Positions 11,506 through 24,461 of a DNA stretch of 64,000 nucleotides are shown here, piece after piece. The first letter of the stretch is position 1. Every line of letters starts with the position of its first letter. A program made the translations under genes and the position numbers. Below the pieces are notes generated by a model. The model saw only the letters and a list, made by a program, of their open reading frames with translations, was not told the origin of the DNA and did no database searches. Source of the DNA: Trissonchulus latispiculum (taxonomy: Eukaryota; Nematoda; Enoplea; Enoplida; Ironidae); the NCBI GenBank assembly GCA_030248195.1, contig JASAND010030675.1, positions 1-64,000 on the forward strand. Direction: 5' to 3'.

Positions 11506-12435
11506 GTTAATGGTTAGCCCTGGTCAAACCTTATTAGCTCATATTATGCTGGGTTCCTATCCTGTTCTGGCACTACCTACGCAGATTATAACGCTATTTT
11601 CTAACCTTATTTCTTTCACCTAGAATCTACTGAGTTCCTATTCTCTTCGTGCGTTGTTCATTCGTGTTCTAACACTATTATAACCCTAGTTTCTTAACCA
11701 CGCTAGAACCTATGTCCCCTTTTGTAAGGTTTGAGTGATTTGAATTATTTAAACCGGCTGGCAACTCTGGTATTCACAAGAACATAACATAATGACAAAT
11801 ATTGCTTGGACGTTCACATACTGCACACTAGGTTCTGAATAACTGTTTCCAAGAACAACCACCAATAACAATTCCGATTCCGATCGCGATTCATGGTTTT
11901 AATGAGTTTTCCTTAGTTTTCGGCTTTTACTTCATCCGTAACATTACATAAAGTCCGGCTAATCGGCATTCATAAAATGGGCATTTGGATGCTCTATCGA
12001 TTGAGTATAAATAAGCCAACTTTGTCCTTAACATGTGGCAGTAATTTTGAAAAAATTGATTTCGTCGAAAATGGCCATTTTTTGACCCTAAAAACAGTTT
12101 TTTGCTTATACTGACTTAACCACTGGAGACAGCTCAAAGGTTGTAAAAGCAAAAATGTTCATTTTCGTGTCCTCTTTCCAGCCATAACAACCAATCCGAT
12201 GTCTGGTCAACCTGCTCGGAGCGTAAGATCAAAAACCAAAACTTTCTTATCTTTTGGCCTAAAAATACGGGACTGGTCCCAGACTGTTAAAGAGCACGGA
12301 AATAGACTATTTCGTAAGTTTCAGCCATTTACGTAAAGGATTTAAGCCGTATGAGTCAAAAATACCCGAAAGGAAACCAGCACCTTAAACTATTTTAAGC
12401 TTTTGTGGTATTCTTCTAAACTAATAGGATTTTAG
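11506..12435. other. No gene seen
   Basis: AT-rich sequence with no supportable exon, repeat array or RNA gene. It ends at a good splice-acceptor context (CTAAT branch-like motif followed by GGATTTTAG) at 12421-12435. Confidence 0.45.
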
Positions 12436-13883
12436 CCAGTTTTTTCAATGGCGGCGGAAGCCGAGGTGAAGCAGCGAAGCCGTCACGTCCGAATCCAGCG
12501 CCTGTGGTTGATTATGGAGCTGGAGAAAGTGATGATGACGAAGCGGAAGAAGCCGTTGTTCCGGCCGACAGCTCTTCCAATAGACAAGCAAAAACCGAGG
12601 AATCTAGTCAGTTTGAAATCAGCGAAAATGTCACTAGCACTAACAATGACAGTGTCTATATACTAACCGTATGCTAACTGTATGCTCTAACACATCTAAC
12701 GATAAGTGTTCCTTTACCGTAGGTTCATCTTCGAGCAATCGAGGTCGGTTTGGACGTCCTGGAATGCCACCTCCTGCACCTGGCCCACCACCTGTTTTCC
12801 CTACATTTGTTGCCACAACTACGGCCCCAAGACGGAGTATGCATTAAACTGCTAACTGATGTCAACCATCTTTTTTGTTTCGAATGTGATCAAATTAATT
12901 TTGTAAACTTGCTGTTTTATGGAAACATTGCTGCTCTTAAACTCCCAGACACAAGCCCTTGTGGTGTCTATGTAATCTATAAATGTGACTAACTATTTGT
13001 GACGGTAGAAAATAGGATAGATGAATAATAATATAGGCACTGATACTGCTGAAGGTGTTGGGTGCTAGTTGATATCTTCCCACATCAACATAGGTCCGAT
13101 TCTGGGAGTCTATCCCATCCGTTGATCTATCCCATAGGGTTGCGTTCAAACCTTTTTGAGAGTTAAGAGGGCCTACACCGAAATAATCCAAAATTGCTCG
13201 TTTTCTTAAAAAATCGGGCGAAAGTTACTAAAGGGTTAGCAATTTAAAACAACAGTAAGAAAACTTTTGAAAAAATAGCTAAAATTTGTTTTAAAATAAG
13301 CATTCTGGTTAAAATTCTTTCGGATTCACCCTTTTTCGTTTTCGAAGGAGTCTGACCGTTTTGTTCTTCAACCCGCCTATGTCTGTGCAGTCTTACGTTA
13401 TCTAATTTCGGTTTATTTATTCTCTTGGCATTAGTGGTCTACAAAGCATGTCTTAAATTTGGTACAACTGCTGATGGAGCCATAGGTAAAAATCTAGAAG
13501 TTCGGACAAACATGTATAGAATCAGAGTCAGAAAATCACAATCAGAATTATTACATTATCGCAATTTACATAAACAATCAGAAACACTTTTACCTATGAA
13601 ACATTTTGTGATTGTTTTCTGTTTTGCAGAGTTGACATTTAAAACCGGAAACGCCAAACTGCTGTCTGCTGCCAACTTTATTGATAAGATTACAGCCCGA
13701 ACCAGAGAAGAGTGTGCCAGAAAATGCTACAATCTTTCCAACTGTAAAGCTGCATTATTCTACCCTGAGGGAACCCGATCTCAGAATTGCCTTCTTGCCT
13801 CCAACGACGAACCTTCCTGTAGTGTTGATGAAGAGGAAATACCAGAAGATGAGCCTGTGGTTATCTTCTGCATTCGCCAATAA
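12436..13883 (+). CDS. 3' exons coding an acidic/Pro-rich linker and a C-terminal PAN/Apple-like domain
   Basis: Three exons share phase 1: 12436-12651, 12723-12836 and 13630-13883 (stop TAA 13881-13883). The first codes a low-complexity segment with GAGESDDDEAEEAV. The second codes a Gly/Pro-rich stretch (RPGMPPPAPGPPPVF). The third codes about 84 residues with a Cys pattern (EECARKCYNLSNCKAALFY, then NCLL, then FCIRQ at the end) resembling PAN/Apple modules, which mediate protein or carbohydrate binding in secreted proteins. The first donor (GTGTCT) is weak. The 5' part is missing: the first exon starts in phase 1 with no signal peptide. These exons lie on the same strand as the ITIH-like gene with no other gene between, so they may be its 3' end across a repeat-filled ~6.9-kb intron; a separate gene is equally possible. 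The assignment as a real gene is more certain than the family name. Confidence 0.6.
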
Positions 13884-13951
13884 ACTTGCATTACTGCTTT
13901 GTTGACAGTTTCTTGTAGTTTTGACAGTCATGGTATTTGTACAATCTGATT

Positions 13952-13957
13952 AATAAA
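13952..13957 (+). terminator. Poly(A) signal AATAAA
   Basis: Canonical hexamer 69 bases after the stop codon of the PAN-like exon, in an AT-rich 3' UTR. Confidence 0.65.
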
Positions 13958-14090
13958 CTTATATAATAACGGTAATAGGTAAAAACGTGAAAAACATGAG
14001 ATAGATGCTTTATTAAACAAACAGATTAAGAGCAATGTGACTATGGCAACATTTTTGCAGTTTCTTTTTCGGGAACTTATGGCCTTTTCA

Positions 14091-14204
14091 CAAAAAGCTT
14101 AAACGGCTTAGCTTAAACGGCTTAGCTTAAAAGGCTTAAATGGCTTAAAAATTCCTTTTCATAAATAATTTCACTTTTAAGCTAAGCCGTTTAAGCGCTT
14201 TTTA
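14091..14204. repeat. Inverted repeat built from CGGCTTAGCTTAAA units
   Basis: The left side carries tandem AAACGGCTTAGCTTAAA copies (about 14099-14130); the right side (about 14175-14200) holds the inverted TTTAAGCTAAGCCGTTTAAG. Outer flanks AAAAAGC / GCTTTTT also pair. It is a small foldback of unknown family. Confidence 0.6.
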
Positions 14205-14585
14205 TGAAATGGCCCTTAGAACTGTATTCCGTAGCAGCCAGCACTATCAAATACAATTTTAGTATAAATACTTTTACTACAGAGCCAGGCAAAGTTTTAT
14301 CATGCTCTAAAGCTGTTCTCATGTTGATTTTACTTGCCAGAATAATTTCTGAGCCGAGCCTAGTTTCGGAAAAACCTATGCTAAGTTCAGCCCGAACAAT
14401 TTTGTTTTAATTAACTTTCGGTTGGAAGCAGTAGTCAATGCCTACGACAAAATCAGCAGATGTGTTAGATGGCAAAAATCTTCTAAATCACTTTCCAACA
14501 TGTGCCACACAGATTTTTAGTGGTTTAAGCTTGTGAATTTAATTAATATTGACACTGCTTGCACAGCGCATTTTATTATTCATTT

Positions 14586-15172
14586 AGTCTTTAGGGATCA
14601 AGGAAAATTGGTTTCTTTTTACCGCTTTCCCAGCTCACGTACATTTAGTTGTTTCACAATAGCCACAATAAAGCTCTACGTTTCCTAAACAGCACTAAAA
14701 ATAAAGCCAGACTTTTTTGTTTGGAGCAAATAAAGCAAAATCAATGAATTGTTTCTGGGACTGATTTAAGCACAAAAGTCACTAGTCTTTAGGGATCAAG
14801 GAAAATTGGTTTCTTTTTACCGCTTTCCCAGCTCACGTACATTTTGTTTCACAATAGCCACAATAAAGCTCTACGTTTCCTAAACAGCACTAAAAATAAA
14901 GCCAGACTTTTTTGTTTGGAGCAAATAAAGCAAAATCAATGAATTGTTTCTGGGACTGATTTAAGCACAAAAGTCACTAGTCTTTAGGGATCAAGGAAAA
15001 TTGGTTTCTTTTTACCGCTTTCCCAGCTCACGTACATTTTGTTTCACAATAGCCACAATAAAGCTCTACGTTTCCTAAACAGCACTAAAAATAAAGCCAG
15101 ACTTTTTTGTTTGGAGCAAATAAAGCAAAATCAATGAATTGTTTCTGGGACTGATTTAAGCACAAAAGTCAG
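14586..15172. repeat. Three-copy tandem array, ~195-198 bp unit
   Basis: Copies begin (AGTCTTTAGGGATCAAGG) at 14586, 14784 and 14979 and end with GCACAAAAGTCA. They read as nearly identical; the first carries a short extra stretch near 14648. The unit contains several AATAAA/AATAAAG strings and no open frame of note. It is satellite-like; copy number may be compressed or expanded by assembly. Confidence 0.9.
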
Positions 15173-16856
15173 TAAATGTCTGCGTCTGTAGCTTCTCTTT
15201 ACCGTTCCCGTTCCTTTACCTTTACCGTCCGTTAAGTACCGTTTCCCATTCCTATACATTCTACTGAACGCCTGTGGTTTTGATTTCTGGCCAAGAATAG
15301 AATGCCATATGTAAGAGAGTGCAACCAGGCATGCTCCTTCTATTATCAAAGCAAAAACTACGGTTTGCACGCTAACAAAAGGTGCAAGCCCCAAGCAAAA
15401 CAGACCCTTAGTACCATCCATCAGTACCTGGTCGAGCGAAACATTGACCTGTTACTGTTGCTCGATTAACATAGTAACATGCTAATTCTCTGATAACATA
15501 ATAACATGATAATGCTCTTATCCCTTATGCATTCTTGTTGCATTATGAAAATGTTGCTAAAGCACAGAGATATACATAACACACTCTCGATAACAGGACA
15601 AGTTTGTAAAATTGTAACCATGAATTTGGATTTTGGAATGGATTTAAGGGATAAAAAGATTATAAAATAATGTGATGCATTAAAGTATTTCATTTTCAAT
15701 ACAGTATCAGAACTGACTGAACTTTTGCTTACCTAATTACTTCATTATCCTCATTCAAGAGCCCATTAATATTGAAACAAGTTTTTTCATGGCTCAGTTG
15801 GACAAAGCTTGAATATGGTGAGCGTTTCCTGTTGGCGGTTAATGCGGGAATCTAATCAGCTATAAAAAATAACTGTTTTCAGCTAACTCACAATTCTAGA
15901 GATAGCCTTTAGTGCCGCTTATGCCGTTTTTCTTGGGTCAGAATTTAACAATCGATTCGTCAAAATAGTTAATGTACATCTGCGAAGGCCGATTGCAATA
16001 TTCTGCGCTGGTGTTTATTGCACTCATTCAAAGCAGCTCTCTGCTCACGTACGCGGTTTATCCAAGATCAAGGTACATAAGTGCTAACTCCTGTGTAGTT
16101 AATGAGCGATCTTTCTTTGGGCTACCTTGTAGCTTTGTTAACTCTTGCATAAATATTTGTTTTGATCAGTCAAATAATCAATAGGTAACCATAGGTGTGC
16201 TAGAGTAGATAGGATGTGGGCTAGCCCTCGCCCCACCAAACCGACAATTTCAGCGACCTCCTGATTTTTTGGCCAAAAGGCGCAAAAAACGTGAAAAATA
16301 TAGCCAAGCATTGTAGCCGAGCGACACCTATGTTGTTAAAATCTCAAAATCCGAGGATCATAAAGCTAACTCACTCAAAGGGTATATACTGAAACAGAGA
16401 GAGAAGACGCAAGCAGACTTTGCCCAATGCCCACCCGGTATTATGCAGGACGCTATTACCCACATTACACAATCAAGATTGTTCTACAGTGCCAACTCAT
16501 GAAGGATTTGATTGATTTGTTTAATTTATCCTAATTTTACACTACAGCATGCAGACACAGAGAGCATAAAGATTTGCAATAGTTATCGTTGTTGTCGTTC
16601 ATAAAAATCTTATACCCATACCTTTACTGTTGTGTTAAATAAACAAGTTACCCCTTAAAAGGGGAATAATACCGCCATAGAGTTTGGGATTTATATGTGT
16701 TCAACGTTTTGTTTGTTTTCATCATACTGTTCTAATCTAGTGTACAGTGACGTTAGCTTTTGACTAGTATCAACTCCCCGACATTTACCGTTTCTGAGAC
16801 AAAAGAATGGGGGTATTTTATTGCCATTTGCCACTGCCAATTGTGAAACTAAAATT
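15173..16856. other. No gene seen; probable MITE relic near 15295-15440
   Basis: Around 15345-15420 the motifs CAAAGCAAAAACTA, GCACGCTAAC and AGACCCTTAGTACC recall the interior of the element at 45277-45632, so a decayed relative is likely. The rest is AT-rich with only chance open frames. Confidence 0.35.
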
Positions 16857-16929
16857 ATACCGGATGAAGGATTCGATCTGTGTCCAGAACAGTGCCAAGC
16901 GGACACCCTAGCCACTGCACTACTCTGAC
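16857..16929 (-). repeat. tRNA-like relic (possible SINE head)
   Basis: On the minus strand an A-box-like TAGTGCAGTGG (16912-16922) and a B-box-like GATCGAATCC (16869-16878) lie at tRNA-like spacing. The ends do not pair into an acceptor stem, so this is a degenerate tRNA or a tRNA-derived SINE rather than a working tRNA gene. Confidence 0.4.
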
Positions 16930-19900
16930 TATAGCGATTTTATCGAGTAAACCGCGAGAGAGAAAGTTATCATTTATCTACATATGTTTATTTTAAACAA
17001 TTTATTTTATCTAAATTCTGAACCAAAGCAAACACTAATGAAATAAATACAGTGCAAGCGCAAAATCAGTCTTTGCACACGAAAATTGTAACATCAGTTT
17101 TAGCTATTTATTGATCTGTTAAACCTCTGCCAATCAAGTGACAGGCAAATAACGCCCGATTTTCGGTAATATGAGAAAAGGCAGAGAGTGATCGTGTGCA
17201 AAACAATTTACAGGGCGTTGAAAATTAACTAAATTGACTGTAATGATGCTCTAAAAATTGCAAAATCGTAGAAAAATTGTTGGGCAAAAAAACCTGCGTA
17301 ACAGGGACATGTGTTGAAGATAGGACGGAAATCCTCCGCGCCAAGCAATTTACATGCAAAACATATGAATTCTGATGGGTCAACCCATTACAAGTATACC
17401 GCCTCCGGCGGTATAAAAATCCAAATTCAGTAGTACGGTTAGCACAGTAGTAACAATAAGTTGTGTTCTTCACAGGTTAAACATAAAGCAGAAGTTACGG
17501 TTCACAAAACAAGACAAGAGTATAAGTTTTCATTCAGCCATTCTTGTTGGGAATATAATTAGTGAAGTACATCTATATAACTGTCTTCTATTATATGGTT
17601 GTTTTGGATGTTGCGCATCGATTCTTGTGAGTGCGCTCTCAATTTAGGTTGAAAAAGTAACGGAACGAAAACACCCGTTTGGGGATTCGGAAACAAACTG
17701 GTGCATTTTCAGATGTTAAGGATTAGTACGTGATAAAGATTTCGGAGAAAGAAAATTTACTTGTTTTTAAGTTTTACCTTTACACCTAAGCTATTTACCT
17801 TACCGGTTTAGCGTTATTCATTTTCGATCCAAATTTTGAGTATTTCATCTTATTCAATTGTGATTTCAACCTTTTATATTTCACGAAATGAAAACTGTCC
17901 AACTTCTCATATCTTGTAAGAACAAGTGAACTCTACTATTTGGTCTGCCCTTATCTTAGAAGGAAATTCTGTCTAATACTAGCAGTATGAAAGCAGCGGA
18001 AAATAAACCAATCTTTGACTTTATATTAAACTGTCTGAACGGCTTTTTTGGCTGCGAATTGAGTTGAAGCGAAAAGTGGAGTGTCATAGTAAAGTCAGAT
18101 AAAAGAAAGTTATCTATTATCAGAAAGGTAAGAAAGTAGGGTAACTACTCAGACTTGTTGCCAGCAAATAACTACCAATTCTATACAGGCACTGAATGTT
18201 TAATGATAAGGATGAACAGAGGATAAATAGAGAGTGAGCGTCTCTTGTTAGAAGATATTTCCCTCGGCTAGGTGATAATTTTTGGTGACGTTGATCTTAG
18301 TGATAATTTGATAGAAATTAGAAATAATGTCCTGCACTGAGCATTCCCTACAATTAGGAGATACGGCTAATATATTACAATGCAAACTTGGCCGGTCACA
18401 TATTAATTATAAAAATTACAGTTTTAAACTTTCAGACAACTTTTTGAGATTATACTTTTTCTAAAACCTCAATAAAATTTTCACTTTTCTTTTTATCCTG
18501 GCACCGAATCTAAAAAACTTTCAAGTAAACCTATTGCGCTCAACTAAAGGTGCAACTAAACGAATCAAACTACGGCTACAATATATAGCTGTGTGCAGTG
18601 CAATAGTGTTTGAGGCCGGCCGAGGTTTCACTGGCTAACGGTCTGGACCAGTTTGCGGAGCAGCTATCATGACTGTTAAGATATTAATTTTCGGGTGTTA
18701 TATTAGAAAAATGTAGTTGTACGTGTACACTGATTGCACAAGCCAGACAAAAACCAGATTTGGAGTTCATTTTAAGCTTAGTTACTCTAAATTGTAAGTT
18801 TTTGATTGTTGATTCGCATCCCGGCCGGCCGATAGCCGGTGGTTGACCGGCGAGCGAAAATCGTCGGCCGGCGGCTGACCGGCGAGCATAAATCCTACAA
18901 ACTCTACATTGTAAGAGTTTTAGATCAACGTTGCATACATTCATGAGTTAAATAAGCCAAGAAAAAGTACAATGAAAATATTCCTCAATCGACCAAGCCT
19001 CTTTTCGCATAGCGAGTTTAACGAGTTGGCAGAATTAATTAACTCAACCTTTACTGGAACAGGGCTCAAAGAGATAAGCAGTTCGTTGTATGTATGTAAT
19101 GTAACTCGCACTGCAGGATAAACGAGTTATAAACTTGAAATTACACTCTGTTAACTCAGGCGCGAAAACGAAGAAAAAAAGAGCGCAAACCATCTCGAAC
19201 CAAAGTTTGTAACTATGTGATACGTTATGTATTAAATGTAAAAGATATTGCAAATTGTTGTGAAAATTGAAGGTAACTTGTGAAAAACTTCGATATTGTG
19301 AAAAAATCAAGCAAATGTTATACAAGTGCTCAGGGTCAGAAATGGAGCTTTCCACAAGTTGCTTCGGTGTAATTTGAGGCCTGAAAAGCTTTTAAGCCGA
19401 CTTACACCTAACAGAGAACTAGCAAGCAAATGCCCCGCTTAAAAACTCAGCTAATGCTATTTGTTAGCTAAATAAAAGTTGTTATCCAGTATTTTAACAT
19501 CCTTTTAACAGTTCTGTTCAGACACAAAATGAGGGATATTTTCAGCAAATCTTGCTCCTCCTCTTCCTGTGGAATATATCAATCAAATCATAGTTTAAAA
19601 CTGAAATTCCACTTAGCTAAGTCCAAAAGTAACTGTCCACGATACTGGTATGATTTTTATCCATGAAAATTGAAAGAGTTATTTTGAGTGGTTTGTAAGA
19701 ACTAGTGTAGACATTGTTTTTGTATAATGTTAATGCCATTGCCAAAACAATTCAAAATTGCCGAACCCAAGCGATTCAGCGAAGCAATTTATCTGGAGCT
19801 CACTCCACAGAACTTGGATCTTCCGTTTTTGGGTAAAACGCCGGAAAAATTAGTTTTTACTGCGGCTGTCGGCCAACCGGTTCACCCCTTCCCAAACTTT

Positions 19901-20800
19901 TGCCTCTTGCAAATGTCTGGTGGAAACTGAAAATTAAATGTCAAAATGTTCACGATTGCTGCGCTCACGCAACGCCGATTCAAAAACTTCGGATTCCTGT
20001 TCTGCGACTCTGTAGATCCGTATCTATGTTTGTAGGTGTAAATTTAACGGGTTTCCAGAATATAATACTTACTTTAGGCCTGAAGTGTAAATTTATAAAA
20101 GAAATCAAAAAATACATGAATAAGGAAATTCCCTTCCCACTTAGAGGTATGAACAAACGAAATATGAACAAATAATTTACGAAAACATGAACGATATGAA
20201 CCATACGAATAAATTAAGTCACCAGTGATGGAAATGTTGCCGTACTAACTATTCACTTGTACCGTACCAGACTCTTGTTAACTGTGAGTCAACTGGCATT
20301 TGCTTAAAACTTGAACTACAGGTTACAACCTAGAATAGCTGTCAGACTTAAAATGTTAGTTAAGTGTCAGTTTTCACACTTTTGTCCTATCGTCACTTGT
20401 AAGCTCAGTATTTACCATTTATCTAATTTAGGGAGCGGAAGGTATTAGCTGTGGGTCAACAGAGGCTATAGAAACAATTTTCAGTCTGTCACAATAGATC
20501 GACATTTCGTCTTCATATCAAATTGCAAATCTCACAAATGGATTCTCAATTGAGAGTGCATTTCCGTTAGCTAAATTTAACGAATGTTGAAGCTGCATAG
20601 TGCATAAAAAGGTGACCCTGATTAAGATTAGCGGAGGAGAAGAGAAAACAATCACTATTAACTATTTTAACTATTAAATATTAACTATTTAACTATTAAT
20701 TAATTCGTTGACTTTGAAAGTGGACTAAGCTCGGTGTTAACCTAAAGTGCTGCACTGCATTACTTTTTTCGCTATAGTTTGGATACTAATGCGATTGCAG
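16930..20800. other. No gene seen; one GGCCGG-rich repeat patch at 18610-18890
   Basis: AT-rich sequence with scattered chance frames. The GGCCGG-rich patch resembles that in intron 6 of the ITIH-like gene and includes repeated GACCGGCGAGC at about 18845 and 18878. No splice-linked coding series or RNA gene was found. Confidence 0.4.
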
Positions 20801-20878
20801 TGTTTTAGTAGCTCAGATGGTAGGGTGTCGGAAAAGTAGTGCTTGAGTTGTGGGTTCAAATTTCGCCTGAGGGATGAT
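20801..20878 (+). repeat. tRNA-like relic (possible SINE head)
   Basis: The A-box TAGCTCAGATGG (20809-20820) and B-box GGTTCAAAT (20853-20861) match tRNA internal promoter elements. The D stem can pair with wobble, but the anticodon stem does not form, so a functional tRNA is unlikely. A tRNA-derived SINE or pseudogene fits better. Confidence 0.5.
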
Positions 20879-22439
20879 GTCGGTTTTCTTAGATGTTATA
20901 AAGGTTAAATATTAAAAAATTCAGAATAGCTACTTTTTACTTGCACTTTTCCCGGATTTGCGCACAGTGACACCGTAAAAAAACGGCTTCCCTACAAAAG
21001 CATGTACAAGATGTTAACAGCCAATTCCGAGCCAAGAATAAATTCTACAAAGTCAATTTAGGATTAATAAAAAAGTAGTAGCCGAGACGATTGAAAACAG
21101 CTATAAAATTCTTCCATAAATGCATAATGAGTCAGGCAATGGGATATGGCGGGAAATTCCCCCAGAATTTTCTCCAACTTTTCTTTCCAATGTTTTCTTA
21201 ATGCTCATTTTTGAGCTTGAATCAGTGCACTGGGAAATTAATAGGCGTTGACCAGCAGTTTTTCCACCCTGAATTTGTGCAGTTTTTAATCTGCACAAAC
21301 CACGGAATTTTCCTGCTGCGCCTCAGCGCAGCATGCCTTTTATAATGTCTCACATAGAGTTTGCCTTTAAAACATAATGCATGCAAACCATAGTGTTCTC
21401 TTTCGCAGCAAGTGAGGTTCGAAGGGTTCAAATCTCGGCATAGTTTCCTTAAACAGATTAATTTAAAAGGACTTTAAGTCAGCATAAAGTCAAAACGAAT
21501 CCGAAAGATGGCGATTACCAGACGAGATGATTAATCTTATCCAATTTAGGAAGCAGATTTTGTGAACGAGAGCTGTATCAGTATTTTTGGGGCGAAAGGA
21601 TGTTCCCCTTCTATGTACATACGACAACCCCTATAGGATAAACCAAGATTTGCACCGTGTCTATTGCTCTAGGTTTTGAATGCGAGCTGGAGCTCACAAA
21701 CATTGCGACAATTTTGATGTTTTCGCACAAATTTGACACAAACCAAACACTCAGTTAGCAAATAGTCTGAAGAGATAAGATCAGTTCAGGGCAGGATTGA
21801 ATGGTACGGGAGCTGTTAAATTTGGAGTTTTGGCATATCTTGTGACAACATTCCATCTCGCTTCAAATTAATATTAATGTAAAATGCAACATTTTCGAAA
21901 CGCATCACAGAATTCATAGCTATTCTAGTCAAATATTGGCTGACTCACTAACATGTCACTGTTAACAATTTGCCATTGTAAAAAGCAGAGTTTATAAAAG
22001 CATACTGTTAAATAGCAAACAATGTAAAGTGGGTCCAGCTCTTGCAATAGCACTTCCAGTGAAACGATTGCAGTTGTAGCAATAATAGCAATTGTCGAGA
22101 TTTTCAACTCAAAAATAGGTTCATGAATTGCTAAATGGCTTTTAGCAAACTTCGTGTAACGAAGCTTTGGCTAATGCGAAAATTAAATACAATGCAGCTG
22201 AATCAAACAAAGAAACCTCTTCAACTAACTATGCCTCCAGTGCTACAGTTTAAACTTTTAAAAAGTAGAAAACAAAGACAAACTGCACGTATTTTTGGTT
22301 GATTTTTTAATTTTCAAGAATGTACAGTTTTTCATCTCAACAAAAAATTACAGTACACAAGGAATGTGGGAAGTCATAAAGAGACGAAAAGAAAACGTTT
22401 TGTGGACGCCCTTTTTGCTCCTGATTTTATTTCTGGTAT

Positions 22440-22479
<40 letters not shown>

Positions 22480-23948
22480 ACCTGTTGATCTAACTTCTAG
22501 ACGTTGCGGAGCCAATTTTTTCAAAATTCAAAATTCGAAAAATTTGGTTTCAAATTTTAATTTTTTCGGAGCAAATCAAATAACGAGTCAGTCAATCACC
22601 ACTGGTTGCATTTCAATGGTTTTACTGATAGAGTTGTTCTCAATCCGGGCGTAAGGACCGGGTTGACTTTACAAACCAACAGTGCCGAAAAGGAAAATAA
22701 AGCCGGAGGGAGCTTCTCAGACATTAAAATCCACAACTGTCAAAACATGCGTACTGCATGTGCGTCTCAGTAAAAATTGAATCGTTGGAACCAACATGCA
22801 GTTCGCAAGGAAACTCGAAAAATAATCTGCAAATACTATGAGAAAGTTTCCAAATTACACTACAGACAGGGGTGAACATTTAAGTCCCGTAAGACGCCAA
22901 GATTACTCAACACGGTTAAGCTAAACAGCAAAAACTTAAAGGTTAAGCTCAACTTAGCACAAGCCTCGAAGACTTGTAAGCCTGTCACGCAAACTGCACA
23001 AACAGTGTAACAGTCGCGTGCTTAGCAATTAGCATTTAAATGGGAAACTGCGAGTTTGGTGTAAGCTAAAAGACTGAGTTTATTTTGCGTGATTTTATTT
23101 GAGTCTAGTTTACTTGTTTGGTCCTCCTCCTGACCTCAAAATTAAATAAAGAGCTTTTAACACTCATGAATGGGCGACTCTTAGTAGATATTGACCTAAC
23201 TTTTAAGCATCACTTTCAGCTAGACACTTTTGACTTGCTTAAAACCCAACCCCTGACGAACTTTGACTGCTTCTAAAATCATGTTTTTACAACAGCCACT
23301 AGAATACTACTAAAACGGAAAGTGGAAACTGTCAAGAGTTGTTGGCGAAAGTTGTACAGAAATCGGAAAAGGAAATATTGTACGCAGTAAGTCAAAAACT
23401 CAACTACATTTCGAAGCACGTTAAGGTAAAGGAAAACGAGGGAAATTTCTGTTCCAAAATGAAAACTAAAATGAATTGATTCGGAAATGATTCAAATATT
23501 TAGAATCTAAAACAGATAAAATAAACACAAATACTGGCAATCCAGAAACGTTAGGACAAATAATGACAGTGAAGTAATGCTATGGTTCAACAGAGATAAT
23601 AACACACACTCTCATTGTTGAGGTCATTTGAGTTTGATTCTGAGGTCATTCAGAGACAAAGGGACTCTATGTATTCCGAGAACCTGGATTTCATAACACA
23701 ACAATTTATAGGATTGTTTCACAATGGGACGGTACTTATAAATATATACATATTAACCATAGCGAATAATGATGCAAGCAGGTCGAAAAAACTAAAGAAA
23801 CCTGATCTTTACGTCTTGTTCTTAAAATAATTGTAATAAAATGAGATTTTACATATGTATGCGACTGATTCCTCGGTAATCAAAGATTTTAAATTTTGAT
23901 CAAATGAACTAAATTTGACTATGCCGTTAAGACCTTTGCCTTTGACGG
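20879..23948. other. No gene seen; (GTT)n microsatellite at 22441-22479
   Basis: AT-rich and repeat-like. It contains a run of about 13 GTT units and a small perfect hairpin TGCTGCGC/GCGCAGCA near 21314. Open frames are short and featureless. Confidence 0.45.
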
Positions 23949-24461
23949 ATTGAGTTAAAATTTGGTAGGGGTAGGTTTTCGGACCTGCTGATTTCAAAAA
24001 TGCAAAAATTTTAAAATTTTAAAAAATTTTTAAAAATTTTAAAATTTTAGTTTGGTAAGGGGGGACCAAGGGGAACCGAACAATTTTTTGTCTTCGATTT
24101 TGCTGAAACGATGTATATAGGGGTTTTCGGGGTCGTAGAACACGAATCTGAAATCCGTTTTTCGATCCAGCTTTTTGTTAGCTCAGTATAAGCTAAAGTT
24201 CTAAACTTAAGATGTAAGCTTAGCCTGAAATAAGGAAAAGCTGGATCGAAAAACGGATTTCAGATTCGTGTTCTACGTTCCCGAAAACCCCTATATACAT
24301 CTTTTCAGCAAAATCGAAGACAAAAATGTTTCGGTTCCCCTTGGTCCCCCCTTACCAAACTAAAATTTTTAAATTTTTAAAAAATTTTAAAACTTTTAAA
24401 ATTTTTGCATTTTTGAAATCAGCAGGTCCGAAAACCTACCCCTACCAAATTTCAACTCAAT
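23949..24461. mobile_element. Foldback element, ~225-bp arms
   Basis: Left arm about 23949-24176 and right arm about 24236-24461 are inverted copies, with a ~60-bp spacer. The arms include ACCCCTACC termini, an A/T-only palindromic patch and the pair CGATCCAGC/GCTGGATCG next to the spacer. There is no coding capacity; it is a non-autonomous foldback or long-TIR element. Confidence 0.85.

Noticed and set aside
13425..13629. N-terminal part of the 152-codon frame before the PAN-like exon
   Set aside because: It is intron read-through upstream of a clear TTTTGCAG acceptor at 13629; only the part from 13630 is kept.
15131..15421. 96-codon minus-strand frame with a hydrophobic stretch
   Set aside because: Overlaps the tandem array and a probable MITE relic; no conserved motif.
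21405..21440. GGTTCAAATCTC B-box-like word on the plus strand
   Set aside because: Isolated word; nothing else tRNA-like around it.
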